From Tetradesmus obliquus (taxonomy: Eukaryota > Chlorophyta > Chlorophyceae > Sphaeropleales > Scenedesmaceae), in assembly GCA_030272155.1 (NCBI GenBank), contig CP126191.1, forward strand, positions 2,440,501 through 2,504,500: 64,000 nucleotides of DNA, given 5' to 3'. The position numbers were made by a program, and so were the translations under genes. The notes beneath the pieces were generated by a model, which made no database searches, was not told the origin of the DNA, and saw nothing but the letters and a program-made list of their open reading frames with translations. This document shows, piece by piece, positions 52,459 through 64,000 of this stretch. How positions within the stretch are numbered: position 1 is the first letter of the stretch; each line of letters starts with the position of its first letter.

Positions 52459-55400
52459 GGCAGCAGGTGATGCATGTGGCTGTGAGGTGGATGCATAGAG
52501 ATGTGCGCAATGCACAGCTTGGATGCTGGTAATGCTTGGTTTGAGACACATGAATCTCGCATGGCGCACAGTACGTCCAATTTGAAGCTGCTCTGGATGG
52601 TGTTGCCGTTCTGAATGCGGTGTGAATGTGCAAGCAATTGTTGCTTTGGACGGTGTCCTTTGGTTTCAGACAGTGTATGTTGCCATTTTGACCAGGCTGC
52701 TGCACACACAGATACAAGTGCACGTGCATGGCGGCTGTCTGTTGCTTGGGTTTGTAGATGCTGTACAGCTGTCACCGGGTCCGGAAAGGTATGTCACATG
52801 CACAGGGTGCGGCACTGTAACAGGCGGCGTGTATGTCATCAATATACGTGCACATGTTGCTCATGAGAGGTGTCTCGAGTTGATAAAGGAGGGTGAGCTA
52901 CATGGCTGCCAGCCTGCACTGCAAAAACAACAACAGAATTTGCACGCATGCCGAGAAGCGACATCTTCTGAGCGTCCTTTGCATCTTGCTTTTCGAGTGT
53001 CTGTGAAAAAAAACGGCATTGAATCTTGGTTGCCAATTGCTTGGGTGGTGGCCGCCAGCTTCTGGGCAGAGGCGTGTGCATAATGTACCTGCTTGCAGTG
53101 TGAGGGTGTTGTGTTGGGAGCTTTGCAACCTTCAAAGGGTGCGGGTGTTGCTTTCTCAGAGACACGTGCCCGTGGCTGAATGGTGAGTGCAAGAGTACAG
53201 CAGATATTGGTATGGTGTACAATGGAATGGTCTGGCGTTGTGTTGCTAGAGGTGCGATGTCACGATGACACAGTTATGCACTGCACTATGCCGGCTGCAG
53301 TTCGGACAGCTGCACGCGCCCTTGCAACATCCTTGCTTGATGGTCGAGATGTCCAGGATATCCGCATGGATCGCTCTTCAGCTGAGGAGCTGCAGCTACT
53401 CATGCCAAAGTGTTGATGTGCTTTCAACTGTTTCGAACGTCGCAGAGCCCAATGGCTGGCAATTGAGAGCATGATTTTAAAGCATAGCAGGGTTGCCGTT
53501 TCTCTGCACCTGATCGTGTTGCTTGTGCATGTCTGTATGATCATGGTTGCTGCTAGCCATGGTGCTCCTGTTGGCGCATGCCATGCTGCAATAGGTTCAG
53601 CTTGGTGATGGGGCTCTGTTACTTTTGCCTCGCTGCGCAGCGTGCTGTTGTTTGCTACCCGCGTCAAATGATGACAAATCCCGTCCATGCGGCAATGCTG
53701 CTGGCTTCGATGTGCTGCCTTAGACAGGGTTTGCGTGTGTCGGACGTACATGTCAGGTTGCCAAATGCCTCATAGCCGGATGCTCGATTTTTTGTGTGTG
53801 CTGCAGGTCGAGTAGCTGATTGTGCCGCTTGGCGGCCACTTGGTGCGAGCTTGTGAAACTAAACCAGTATCTGCATGCGTGTGTCACTTATGGTATGTGC
53901 CGTTGCCATCCAATGGCCTGTATGTGCTGCCACTGCGGGGCTGCCTTTGTTGCGTCACACTGTGCAATGTTGCTGCCTTTTGTTTGATGTAACACATTGG
54001 TGTTGCAAGATGAAGTGTTGACGTACGTTGCAGGTCTTGCATGCAGCATTGCATAATTGTGTGCAGAAGCCCGCACACAGGCAGGCATATGCATGCATGT
54101 GTTGGCGAGAGGTCCAAAGCGGCGTGGCAAATGCGCATTGCAAATGACACGTCTGAGTGGTCGACCATACAGCCTCAGGATTTGCCAGCAGAGGCTGTGG
54201 AAGTGCCACGATCTGCATTTGACAGCGTGCGCACATGCAGGCTGGCTTGCGCGCCGTTGTGTTGGCCAACTGCACAAAACAGCATGAGCGTCACACCGGA
54301 ATGTATGGGATACACGCCACTTGATGAGCCATTGTGAAGCATGTAAATACAAACACAGCCGCGGCTGGAACTACTGAAGCATGCACGCAACAGCAACTGC
54401 ATGCGACGACCAACTGGCACAAGTTTTGACAACTAATGCAAGCTCTGAAATGAAACTTTCAAGGTGAGCTCACTGCGCAGCACCATACATTTGCCATGCA
54501 TGCAGTCGCCACAATGCACCGGGTGGGGTGTCATCATCATGTTACTCATCAAGCCATAGCATCAACGCCATCGGGTGGGGTGTGATAAACCCGCAAGGCC
54601 CGCCTGTGATTCTGATGTGGTAGGCTTCCGTACAACCAGTTGCCATCCGTATGATAACAAACACGTGCAGGTCGGCAGCATGCGCCGCACAAGCATGCAG
54701 ATCGTGTCCCCCCTGCCCAGATAATTGCTTCTGCCTCCACCCGAGTTGTCTGGTACATCTGTTGCGGTGCCCCTGCGGGCATATGCATGCATGCAGCCCC
54801 ACTGGCATCGCCTGGTTTGTGCCCACCGCCTACAGGTCCTAATCCATCAAAACCCCACCACAACCTGCTGGCACGCCCAACCCGCCAGTTGAAACCCCAC
54901 TACCTGAAAGCAGCGCTGCTGCAAATTGTGATGGCTGCATGCAACAAGGGGAGGAGGTACAGCCCTGTACCCTCTAGGGGGCGTACGAGGTCTCATAAGC
55001 TTCATACTGTTGCAAACATGCCCTGATTCAGTGACATCAAACCTCACAGCAACAGCACCGATAACTGCAAAGCCACGCCAAGGGCAGGCGAAGAGGAGGC
55101 AATCTGGCAAAGTAAACTCAAGAAGCCTGAACATGCCAGCTCAAAACATGTGTGTGCCAGCTCAACACAAATCCTTTGCATGCGCGTTGCATCGTATGCC
55201 GGGCATGTGATCCTCCATGTGCGCCATCCAGCTGTAGCCAACCCACTTGTGACAGCAGACAGCACCCATGACTGGTCTTCAATGCTCACATGCCTCCCGC
55301 AAACGCCTCCATAAAGCCACACCATGGCCATGCATCACAACGCCACACATGCTGTATCCGTGAAACTACCAGCGCCAAACAGTTATCATGCTCAAGTGCC

Positions 55401-55606
55401 AAGCTACTAGATGTGATTTTTCCATCTGGCACTGTTTCACCACTTCTTCTCAACCCACCCAGGACACCTCACAGGGAGGGCTGCTGTATAAAACAAACCC
55501 ACATCCTGCATCGGTTCAAGCTTCACCTACTGGCATGTGCCGAGCAGTGTCCAACCACCCCTTCACTCCCTGCATGACCATCATGGTGTGATGATCACAA
55601 GCATGA
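52459..55606. other. Intergenic region between the convergent paralogues
   Basis: About 3.1 kb between two stop codons facing each other, so it should hold both 3' UTRs. A plus-strand TGTAA lies at about 52,816, about 360 bases after the stop of copy A; others lie at about 53,988 and 54,345. ORFs up to 154 codons occur on both strands but show no recognisable domain or coiled coil. No gene is called. Confidence 0.5.
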
Positions 55607-56346
55607 TCAATGCTGCTCCCTGCTCTGGCTGGCCCAGAACAGCCGCCGCCCCAGCACGTTGTGTGCAGCAGCCACTGCCACAGCCAGCGCCAGAGCAGCA
55701 CCATAGGGCACAGCTAGCCAAAGAAAAGGCTGCAGGCTGAACACGGTGCTGGCGTAGGCGTGTGTTGCCACCTCCAGGGTCATCAGCGGCACAAACCAGT
55801 GGAATGGAACCTGCGTGGAGGATAGAAGCAGCGCAGCAGACAGGCAGCGGCACCAGGGTTAGAGAAGGGAAGCGTCATACAACCGCACAAGCCGCCAGAC
55901 TAGGACACAGCATACATGTGGCCAGAAGACAAGTCACCCATGCAGCTGCACATGGTTTTCTATGACAAACGTTGGGCGCTGCTCTGTCGAAAAAGGCTCG
56001 TGTCGCTCTCCCTGGCGTACAAGCCACATGTGACCATGCCAAACTAGCGCCCCTCTCACCTGGTACATCCAGGCCTTGACTCCAAGCCCAAGCACGCACG
56101 CAGCATTCTGCGCCCAGCCCCCCAGCCCCCAGGCCCGCACCATCATGCCTGGGGTCACCACTGCGCCCACAGCACAAAGCACGTCCAACACAGCAGCATG
56201 CACGATCCACAGAGCAAGCAGCCGCTGCCGTGTGGCGCCTGCTTGCGCAAGCAGCATGTTTATTGCTGCTGCAGCCGCAATAGGACTGGTGGTTGCCTCG
56301 CCTGCTGCGACTGGCAATGTCTTGCTGCTGCAGCCACCTGAAGCCA

Positions 56347-56408
<62 letters not shown>

Positions 56409-57041
56409 ATGCGGAGCCGCTTCACAGCTGCAGCTACTCGCAGGCGCAGCAGCCACACTGCCAATGACGTGCCTGCGTTCAGCACCAGCACAGCTGCAAC
56501 ACTCCAAATCATCATCAAATTCCAGCCAGACTGCTTTACTGCTGCATTCCAGCTGCAGCTGCCCGCTGCAAATGCAGGTTGAGGTGCTGCCTGGTCGCTA
56601 CGGTCAGCGCCAAACAGCTGCTGCCGGTGCAGTTGCACACCAATGCCAGCTGGTGTGCAGTGCTTGGCGCCTGCTGCAAACCAGCAGCCCACTCCCATGG
56701 CCACGTTGTAGAGTGCAGTGAACAGGTCCAGGGTGCTGCTGCTGCTGAAGGTGGCAGCCATGAAGCGGGACTCAAGGCCAGGCTCCACAAAGCCACACAG
56801 CAGCTGCAGCAGTGTGGCTGGCACTGCCTGGCTGGCATGCACCACAATGTTACTGCTGCTGCATGGCTTGCTTACATCAACTGGCTTAGCAGCCCCGCAA
56901 TCTGCTGCTGCAGCTGCATCAGCAGCGCAGTCAGCCCCAGCAGCTGTGCTGCTGCTGCAGCTTTTGCTGCTGTCCCATGTGCCGAACGTCCTGCTGCATG
57001 TGGCAGCGCTGCCAGCTGGCCACTCACGGCAGCTGTCCATT

Positions 57042-57074
<33 letters not shown>

Positions 57075-57400
57075 CCACCATTGTCACCCAGGCTTGGTGC
57101 AGGAGCTGCACTGCTGCCTGCCCTGCTCATGTTGTTGTGTGACACGGCGGCTGTACCTGCAGCGGTTGCTGCGCCACTCAACTCCGCGTCATTGCCATCG
57201 CTGCTGTCGCTGCCATCACTGCTGACGCGGCCGGTGCGGCCCCTGCTGCTGGATGCATCTGGTGTTGCAGCGGTGGCTGTTGTGGCAGCATCCACCAGGA
57301 ACTGCATGGTGTGAAACATGCCACTTGCCGCAAGGTGCTGCAGCACGTTGCATAACACGGCTGACACAGCAGCAGGAAGGGGTGTGGGCAGCTTGTCTGC

Positions 57401-57436
<36 letters not shown>

Positions 57437-60400
57437 TGCTGTTGCAGCGGCTGGCACACCACTTGTTGTGCTGCATGCTGACAGCACATACGCAATGTCA
57501 ACTGTCAGGCTAGCCACAGCACAAGACCATGCGGCTGCCAGGTCACTGGCATCAGCTGCTGCTGTTCCTACTGCCGGTGGTGTGCCAGCATCTGTCGCAT
57601 CAGCTGTGGAACCCGCAGGGGCAAGATGCATATCTGCTGCTGCTGTTGCTCCCGCTGCCTGCCACGCCTGCTGCAGCTCTGCTGCTGACTCTTCTGGCAG
57701 CACCAGCAGCGGCAGCAGCAGCAATGGGGCAGCAGCAGCAGCACTTGGAGCTGCTCCAGATGCATCGCTGGGGGCCTCTGTGTTGCTGCTGCCCAGGGCT
57801 GTGGTGGTGTCTGGTTTGGGTCCTGGCAGCAGTGCGATGTGGCACAGCCCGGCAGCCTGGGCAGGCAGGGCCACACTGCACAGCACACCAAGCACAGAAA
57901 CACACAGGGATGTTACAACTTTGAGACGCATACAGCTTTAGCAACATATTTCAATGTACAGAATCTCACTGCAGATCAATACAAAGTGCAAGTGCTATTA
58001 CTTGACATATACATGCAAGCAAGCTGGCGCCAGCTCAACAATCGCCTGTATGCAGCCGTTGCATTGCACATGCTGAACAGTTGTGCACAGGGCTGAAAGT
58101 TTTGTCATGTGAAACACTGTGCACTTAATATGGTGTCACGCTGCCCTCAGCCCCTGCCCCTTACCTGAGCGCCTGCTGCAGCTGTGCCGTCTCATCAAGC
58201 AGCACGCCGCTGCTGTTGAAGGCCAGCAGCCGGCAGCAGCCGGCACTGCCACCACCTGCTGCTGCTGCTGCTGCTGCCTCTGAAGGCGCTGTCAGCTGCA
58301 GGTGCAGGGTCAGGGTCTGCTGCCGCCCAGCTGCCAGGCAGGCCATGCTGCACCACTGCAGGGCCACATGGGCAGGATGCACCACTTTGCCTGACACTGC
58401 TGCTGCTGCTGCTGCTGCATCTCCTGCCGAGCTTGCTGCTGCTGTGCCCACCGCCACATCAACAGCAGGCAAGCCCTCAGCAGCAGCCAGCTGGCCTGCT
58501 GTTGCTGTGCCCGCCCTGTACGCTGCCTTCAAGGCACGTGTTACAGCGTCAAGCAGAGACAATGCAAAGCTGCTGCCTTGCTCATTTTCTATGTCCAGGC
58601 CAGCCTCCCCACCACCACTGCTGCTGCTGCCTGCTGCCCAACTACCTTCACCCGCCCCTCCTGCTGCTGCCGGCTTCACTGCGATGATGTTTCCCAGCAG
58701 CTGCACGCAGCCAGGGAAGCAGGCAGTGGCCAGCTGCAGCGGCGCGGCTGCGCTGCTGAAGGGGGACAGCTGGCCGGCCAGGGTGCTGCCCAGCAGCGGG
58801 GACAGTGCGCCCACGTTGCTGTGCGCGGTGTGCACCTGCACGGGGCAAAGGAGGTAGCACGCACATGCTTGGCCCTACAGGGTTAGGGAGCAGCACATTG
58901 GGTAGTGCGGCAAGGTACACCACATGCAGTTGCCAGCATGGGCACTGCTGTTGTCTCCTCTGCAAACCACCCACTGTATCAAACACGCATGCACCCAGAT
59001 CATTTCCCTTATCAATATGCATCGGCACAGCAATCACTCACGCACCGTGCCAACAGTGACGGTCGCCGACAAGCGCATGTGCACCGAAAAAAAACATACG
59101 TGCACGCAGGCCTCAGCCACCCACCTTCAAGCTAACCGGCATGGTTGCAGCCAGCGATGTATAAAAAGGCATGTCCCCAGGCCGCGGGCCGCACCCCACG
59201 CCAGATGCAGCCTCAGCAGCCGCAGCCAGCACTGCACTGGCAGCATCAGACCCCAGCAGAGCTGCCAGCCCAGAATGCACCTCTGCCATTAGCCAGTCGC
59301 TGTGGCCGCTGCTGCTGCGGCTGCTGCTGTTGTTGAATGTGTCGTCCTGTGACGCTGCGGCTGTTGCTGCATCGTGTGCGGCGTCCAGCTGCTGCGTTGC
59401 TGAGAGCTGCTCCAAGCATTCCAGGAAGCCGCTGCTGCCAAAGTTGTTGGCAGTGTCATCAAGGAACTGCCGCTGCTGCATTGCACGTAATGCACTCGCA
59501 TCGCCACCGCGTGCAGAAACAGCTGCAGCAGACTTGCCTGGTGACGCTGCTGCAGCTGCTGCTGCTGTCATTGCAGTCGGTGAAGTTGGGATTATGGATA
59601 TGGAGGGTGCTGCTTCCCGCACAGCAGCAGCAGCAGCAGGCAGTGGCGGCGCTGCTGCTGCCAGCTGTAGGCTGCTGGTGATGTCTGCCATCAGCTGCTG
59701 TCCCAAGCTGGCAGCAGGAGGCTCGCTGTGCCTGCGGCGCGCTTTGCTGCTGCTGCGTTTGGCTGGTGCAATGCTGCTGCTGCTGCCATGCTGCTGAGCA
59801 GCTGTGGAACTGCCAGCATGTGCTGAAGATGCATCCACATCTGCAGGCTGATGACGAGTTTGAATGCTGATAGGTGCGTTGCCAGAAGATTGAGCACGTG
59901 CAGAAGCTGGCTGCTGCTGCTGCCGCTGCTGCTGCTTCTGGCGGACTGGCGCAGAATCATCACCAGCTGCAGCGCCATTTGTGCTGCTGTGCCTGCTGCT
60001 GCTGCTGCTGCTGCTTTCCTTCTCGTGCCCCTGCTGCTGCTCTTCCTCCTCCTCCTGTTGTCCTGCCTCAGCCATCCTCTGCTGCAGCTGCTGGTAGCGG
60101 GCGCGCTGCCCCCGCTCCAGCCACATCACGCCTGCTGCTGGCAGCACCAGCACGAACAGCGCGCTGGCCAGCAGCTGCTGCAGGCTGGTGGCGCTGGCCG
60201 GGGGGATGCCGTGGTACACGCTGTTCACGCGCAGCGCGGTGGAGGAGATGAGCAGCCACTCCGCCAGCGAGGACGCCAGGTGCAGCCGCAGCGGCAGCTG
60301 CAGGGTGGGTGGTGGGGCGGGGATGGGTGGGCAGGTGGGCGAGTGGTGGGCACAGGGCGCAAGGTGGGCAGGCAGCAGCACAGTGTCAGCATCTCCACTG

Positions 60401-62071
60401 CGATCTGGCCAGCTCATAAGTCAACTCCACATGACATGGGAGGATTTGCCTGCCACCAGATCTTCTTGCGCAGTGCGTTGTTGTGCCCAGGCGATTGATT
60501 CAATGTTACACAGCTGTGTTGCAAATTACTATGCATTACAGGATTACAATACAATCAAGCCCCTGAAGGCACTCCAACATGCTGCAACCAATCCCTGCAA
60601 TCCAAACTGCCCGCTGCTTGCTGCCTGAGATTTGCGCCTGCCGCTTGCCGCCTGACAGCTGCTGCTGCTGCTGCTGTTAGAGGTGCTGTGCTCACCACAA
60701 GCATGAAGCCCTTCCAGCCCAGGAACATATACTGCCCCACCATGGGCCAGTAGCGTAAAGAGGTGAGTTCAAAGAAGCGGGGAGTGATGTAGCCGACGCT
60801 GAGCGCGGCAAACAGCGGCGGCAGCACACGTTGGCACATGATGATACTCAGCCGCAGGCGCGGCTGCTGCCAGTACATGGAGGGGTGGTACCACACCACC
60901 CAGGGAGTGCTGCTGCTGCTGCTGGAGGTGCTGCTCCTGCTGGTAGTGGTGGTTGCTGTTGTTGTGCTGCTGCTTGCAGTGGCGTTTCTGCTGCTGCTTG
61001 CAGGATCAGCTGGCGCAGTCATCCAGTGCTGTCTGCCTGCTGCTGCCTGCTGTCGCGTGGTGCGTCTGCGCCGCAGTAGGCTTGCCAGCCCGAGCACATT
61101 GGGCACTGGCAGTGGCATGATGAGGCAGAGCCCCAGCCCCAGTTGCAGTGGTGCTATCAGCATGTGGAAAGGATCTCCTGTGAGCCAGCCACAGGCGAAG
61201 AAAACGTACACTGCCTGCAAGCAGCAGCAGCAGCAGCGCATCATGGCGGCAGGTGAAGACATGCGAGGTCTGCAGACTCGGCCAGCGTGCTGTCAGCAGA
61301 GGTACAGAACATATGCTGGTATGTTGGAATCGGTGTCCTCTGCTGGTTGCTATCCCTGCTTGGATGAAACTGCAACTACAATGCATGGTTCTTGGCGAGC
61401 GTAGTGTATGCTTGCTGATTACTTGCCCAACTGCTGCTGCTGCTGCTGCTGCTGCTGCTCACCTGCAGGGCGCCCAGCAGCAAGCCGGCACACTTGCCCA
61501 GTAGCTTGCCTGGCCACGCCTTGAGGCGGCTTCTCACTGTGCTAGCCGCCCGGTGCTTCCAGCTTCCAGCATGTGCGTTGCTTGTTTCTGCTGGCTTGGC
61601 TGTTTGCTGCAGTGGCTGCAGCTGCGGGCAGGTGTCCTGGGTGTGTGCATTGGGTGCTGCACAAGAAGCGGCACCATCTGCTGCTTGGTGGTCGTTGTGT
61701 AACAGCAAAGGTGGAGCTGCAGGGCTTGGAAGCGTGCCTGGGGTTGTATGGTAGGTAGGAAAACCTTGCTGTGCACCTTGTATAAACCATGTGACTGGTG
61801 CAAGAGGTTTCCTGCAGAAGAAGCGCCAAGACAGTGGCCACTGCTGCTGCTGCTGCTGCTGCTGCTGCTCGCTCGTGATGCTGACACCGCCTTGCACGGC
61901 TGTAACAATATCAGGTCCGATGTTGCAGGCAGCTGGCACAGTTTTGAGGAGGTAGAGACAGAAAGTCAGCAGCATGAAGCTGCCAAACATCAAGTCTCGG
62001 GCCTGCAGCTGGTGGGCATGCCACACGGCGAAGGCAGGCAGCCCCTTAGACGCTTTCGAGTTCACACCCAT
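55607..62071 (-). CDS. Multi-pass membrane protein, unrecognised family, copy B
   Basis: Paralogue of copy A on the opposite strand. Exons: 61,463-62,071, 60,696-61,214, 59,125-60,297, 58,165-58,835, 56,060-57,875, 55,607-55,810; they sum to 4,992 nt (1,663 residues) with the same phases as A (0, 0, 0, 2, 0). It starts MGVNSKASKGLPAFAVWHAH and shares with A: FGSFMLLTFCLYLLKTVPAA in exon 1, FFACGWLTGDPFHML and RYWPMVGQYMFLGWKGFML in exon 2, LPLRLHLASSLAEWLLISST in exon 3, HSNVGALSPLLGSTLAGQLS in exon 4, KLPTPLPAAVSAVLCNVLQH and the QNAACVLGLGVKAWMYQ end of exon 5, and the PFHWFVPLMTLEVATHAY end exon. Exon 5 is longer than in A, with extra Ser/Asp/Ala-rich loop and a Gln tract. Exon 1 is the most diverged. 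No family recognised. Confidence 0.85.
56348..56408 (-). repeat. (CTG)n run encoding about 21 Gln in copy B exon 5
   Basis: On the coding strand this is (CAG)n, giving about 21 consecutive Gln between two predicted membrane segments. Copy A has only a short Gln stretch (KQQQPTAS) at the matching position. Confidence 0.92.
60076..60297 (-). repeat. 222-nt block identical to copy A (inverted)
   Basis: First 222 bases of exon 3 of copy B, identical to 47,761-47,982 in reverse complement. It encodes the two predicted membrane helices of this exon and the following basic edge (ERGQRARYQQLQQR). Confidence 0.93.
61436..61460. repeat. (CTG)n run at the first intron donor of copy B
   Basis: About eight CTG units lie directly downstream of the exon 1 donor (GTGAGC at 61,457-61,462 on the minus strand), so the run is (CAG)n at the start of the intron. 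Confidence 0.85.
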
Positions 62072-63380
62072 TTTAAAAATGATAAATAATTAGTGCATTC
62101 ACAACTAGGCTGTGTGCCTGCCCCTGCGTGCTCGTGGCAGCTGTGACTCGTCGATCTGCCGTTGGCTGTAAGTGCTCATCGTCCGCCCATGCAAACCTAA
62201 CAAACGAGACGAATACTGCTGAACTCTGATGTGGATGCGACAAGGGAACGCGAAACGGCTTGTGCCATGGTAGGGTGCACCAGCAGTCCAAGGTTGAATG
62301 CAATACCCTTGCCCTCACACTGTGAGGTACATACCAGCGGCACTAAAGCTGCGCCAGCAACCCTGGGAACCGCATCACAACCAGCGACGTTGCAACTTGT
62401 GCCGAAAATATGCGCGGTATGTTCATGGAGTCTGTGCAATGCCTGTGGTACTACCCCTCATTCCTCTCCCTCTACCCTGGAATGACGACAAGGTTTGTGC
62501 TTGTTCAATTCGCAGAAGCAGCGGGCAGGCCTCGTGTCTGCCACTGCAATCCACTCTTGACCCCTGCTTGCGATGCACACCGTCACAGCGCAATTGCACG
62601 GTGCAATGCACACTGGCAGCCGCTGCCAGTACTAGTGTTCGGACACTGCCGCACATGTGCAAGCAAGAACTTTACCAGGCTATTTAAAAGGTTGCCATCA
62701 ACAAGCATGATGCATGTTTGAGAACCTGTATACGCACGTGCGTACGTGCACAACCATCTATTGGTTGCTTGCAAGTCCGGTGGAACTCCTGTACGCTACC
62801 GCAGCAGTGACTGCGGAGCAGCAGTACCACTGACATCAGATGGGGACGCTGATACTACATCCGAGACCTTTGCCAAAATCACTGTGCATTACTGATCATC
62901 CTAGATCTGGAAGGTTGACCCTTACGTATCGTTTCGCCCTCCGCTGCATGCTCTGCACAATTGGGGTGCAAGACCAGGAGCAGCTGCTGATCCAGCACAG
63001 CTCCCAGCGGACGAGCAAATACAATATTGGTTCCATATACACACAGATGGTAAAAACACTGCTGATCCTTAGTGCACCGATTGCAAGGCGGTACGTGACA
63101 GGATTAGAAGTGACAGGTGTTGTCCACACGAGGTCCCCACACACGTGGAGCATTTTAAGAGGCAATACAAGCTCTTCATTACAAGTTTCTGCTGTTATCT
63201 TCGGCGCCTGATACGCACGCCACCCTTACCGCCCACTTATCTGCTGTTTTACTGTTTCCCCCAACCCCCATCTTTCTGTGGCTCGCAGCCTCAGTTCGAC
63301 AACTAATATAACTTCGATGGAGTAGGCTGCAGCCATAGCATGTAGGCAGGGCCCAGCAGGGGCCGCAGAGCGCTTGGAGG
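62072..63380. other. Divergent intergenic region between copy B and the TPR-like gene
   Basis: About 1.3 kb with start codons pointing away from it on both sides, so it should hold two promoters. A 12-bp perfect palindrome ACGCACGTGCGT, containing CACGTG, is at 62,732-62,743. An AT-rich TATTTAAAAG is at about 62,681-62,690. ORFs here are short and unrecognised. Confidence 0.45.
62732..62743. promoter_or_regulatory. G-box-containing palindrome
   Basis: Perfect 12-bp palindrome ACGCACGTGCGT centred on CACGTG, a core bound by bZIP/bHLH factors in plants and algae. Position between two divergent starts fits a regulatory site; function is inference. Confidence 0.35.
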
Positions 63381-63696
63381 ATGGCCGAGAGCTCTTTTGG
63401 CCAGCTGCAGCGCAGGCTATCACTGAAGAATGGACCGGGAGCGCTGATTAGTCCTCCAGCAATATTGGTGCAACATGAGGACGACGACCTTGATCGGCTG
63501 GCCAAGCCCATACTCACCAGGAGGAAGGACTTCATTGACAAGGAGGAGGAGGCCCGTAAGAGCCCCAACAGGGTGCTATACTTCCGCAGGAATGCCGATT
63601 ACGACCGCCTGATTGAAGTCTGCAGCCGGAAGTTGGCAGAAAACCCCCGCAATGTGCGGGCGCTGCTCATCAGGGCCTCCTCAACCCTCAAGAAGG
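63381..63696 (+). CDS. TPR-like protein, first exon only (continues past the right edge)
   Basis: ATG at 63,381 preceded by GGAGG; the exon ends at an AAGG/GTAAGT donor at about 63,696, giving 105 codons. The sequence is largely charged and helical. Its last part, YDRLIEVCSRKLAENPRNVRALLIRASSTLKKG, has the spacing of a TPR helix pair, including the conserved Pro-x-N-x-R-A-L-x-x-R-A turn. The rest of the gene lies outside the window, so family and function are open; scaffold, chaperone-adaptor and ciliary TPR proteins all fit. Confidence 0.65.
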
Positions 63697-64000
63697 GTAA
63701 GTGTTGCTGGCTATCCAGCGTTTGACTCTGCAAAGCAAGCTGCAGCTGAATGTACTGTAATCAGCACTGGAAATACAGCCAAGATACACTGCTTGACAAC
63801 GCAGCGGCATGCACAACAGCACACCTAGACCCCACCCCCGACTGGCAGCATCCAGTCGCTAAGACCATCTTTCAACAGACAGCGAAACCGTCACAACAAC
63901 AGCAGCCGCGCGTACAACTCTGTTCAATAGCATGACTGCGGTCCGCATGGCATGGTTGCAGCCTGTTTGGTCTGCTGCTGCCAGCTCCACTCCTACGGCA
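63697..64000 (+). other. Start of intron 1 of the TPR-like gene
   Basis: Sequence after the GTAAGT donor. In-frame stops appear soon after it and no clear acceptor-exon pair is visible before the window ends. Confidence 0.5.

Noticed and set aside
52622..53083. 153-codon plus-strand ORF after copy A
   Set aside because: It starts 160 bases after the stop of copy A, has no domain, and overlaps likely 3' UTR with a TGTAA; copy B has no counterpart.

Overview
The window looks like nuclear DNA of a green alga, most likely a chlorophycean (inference). The supporting signs are a moderately GC-rich sequence full of CAG/CTG trinucleotide runs, many short introns (usually 150-300 bases, nearly all GT-AG with GTGAG/GTGCG/GTGGG-type donors and TGCAG acceptors), Ala/Gln/Ser-rich proteins, and an axonemal dynein heavy chain. 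I saw no prokaryotic operon, rRNA, CRISPR array or intact transposon; tRNA genes were not systematically searched. Exon boundaries below were read by hand from splice signals and reading phase. Treat them as good to a base or two.

Layout. Four genes on the minus strand fill the first 44.6 kb. (1) An old yellow enzyme / 12-oxophytodienoate reductase-like flavoprotein runs off the left edge (<1 to about 2,290). (2) A complete axonemal dynein heavy chain spans 2,897-28,556. I resolve 68 exons that sum to 12,768 nt, an uninterrupted frame of 4,255 residues with six AAA modules, stalk and C-terminal domain. (3) A membrane-anchored alpha/beta hydrolase spans 30,840-35,748 (12 exons, about 896 residues). 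(4) A large nuclear-looking protein spans 37,123-44,602 (12 exons, about 1,636 residues), with a coiled-coil N-terminal third and an Ala-rich, RG-repeat C-terminal two thirds.

The right third holds a pair of convergent paralogues of an unrecognised multi-pass membrane protein: copy A on the plus strand (46,091-52,458, about 1,580 residues) and copy B on the minus strand (55,607-62,071, about 1,663 residues). Both have six exons with identical intron phases. One 222-nt block at the start of exon 3 is base-for-base identical between them while other parts have diverged a lot, which suggests gene conversion. Copy A also carries a tandem copy of the last 33 coding bases of exon 5 that would make an in-frame 11-codon micro-exon. 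The first exon of a TPR-like protein starts at 63,381 and continues past the right edge.

The genes do not form an obvious pathway: the dynein serves cilia, the oxidoreductase and hydrolase are metabolic or lipid enzymes, and the coiled-coil protein is probably nuclear. The most novel object is the inverted membrane-protein pair at 46-62 kb.
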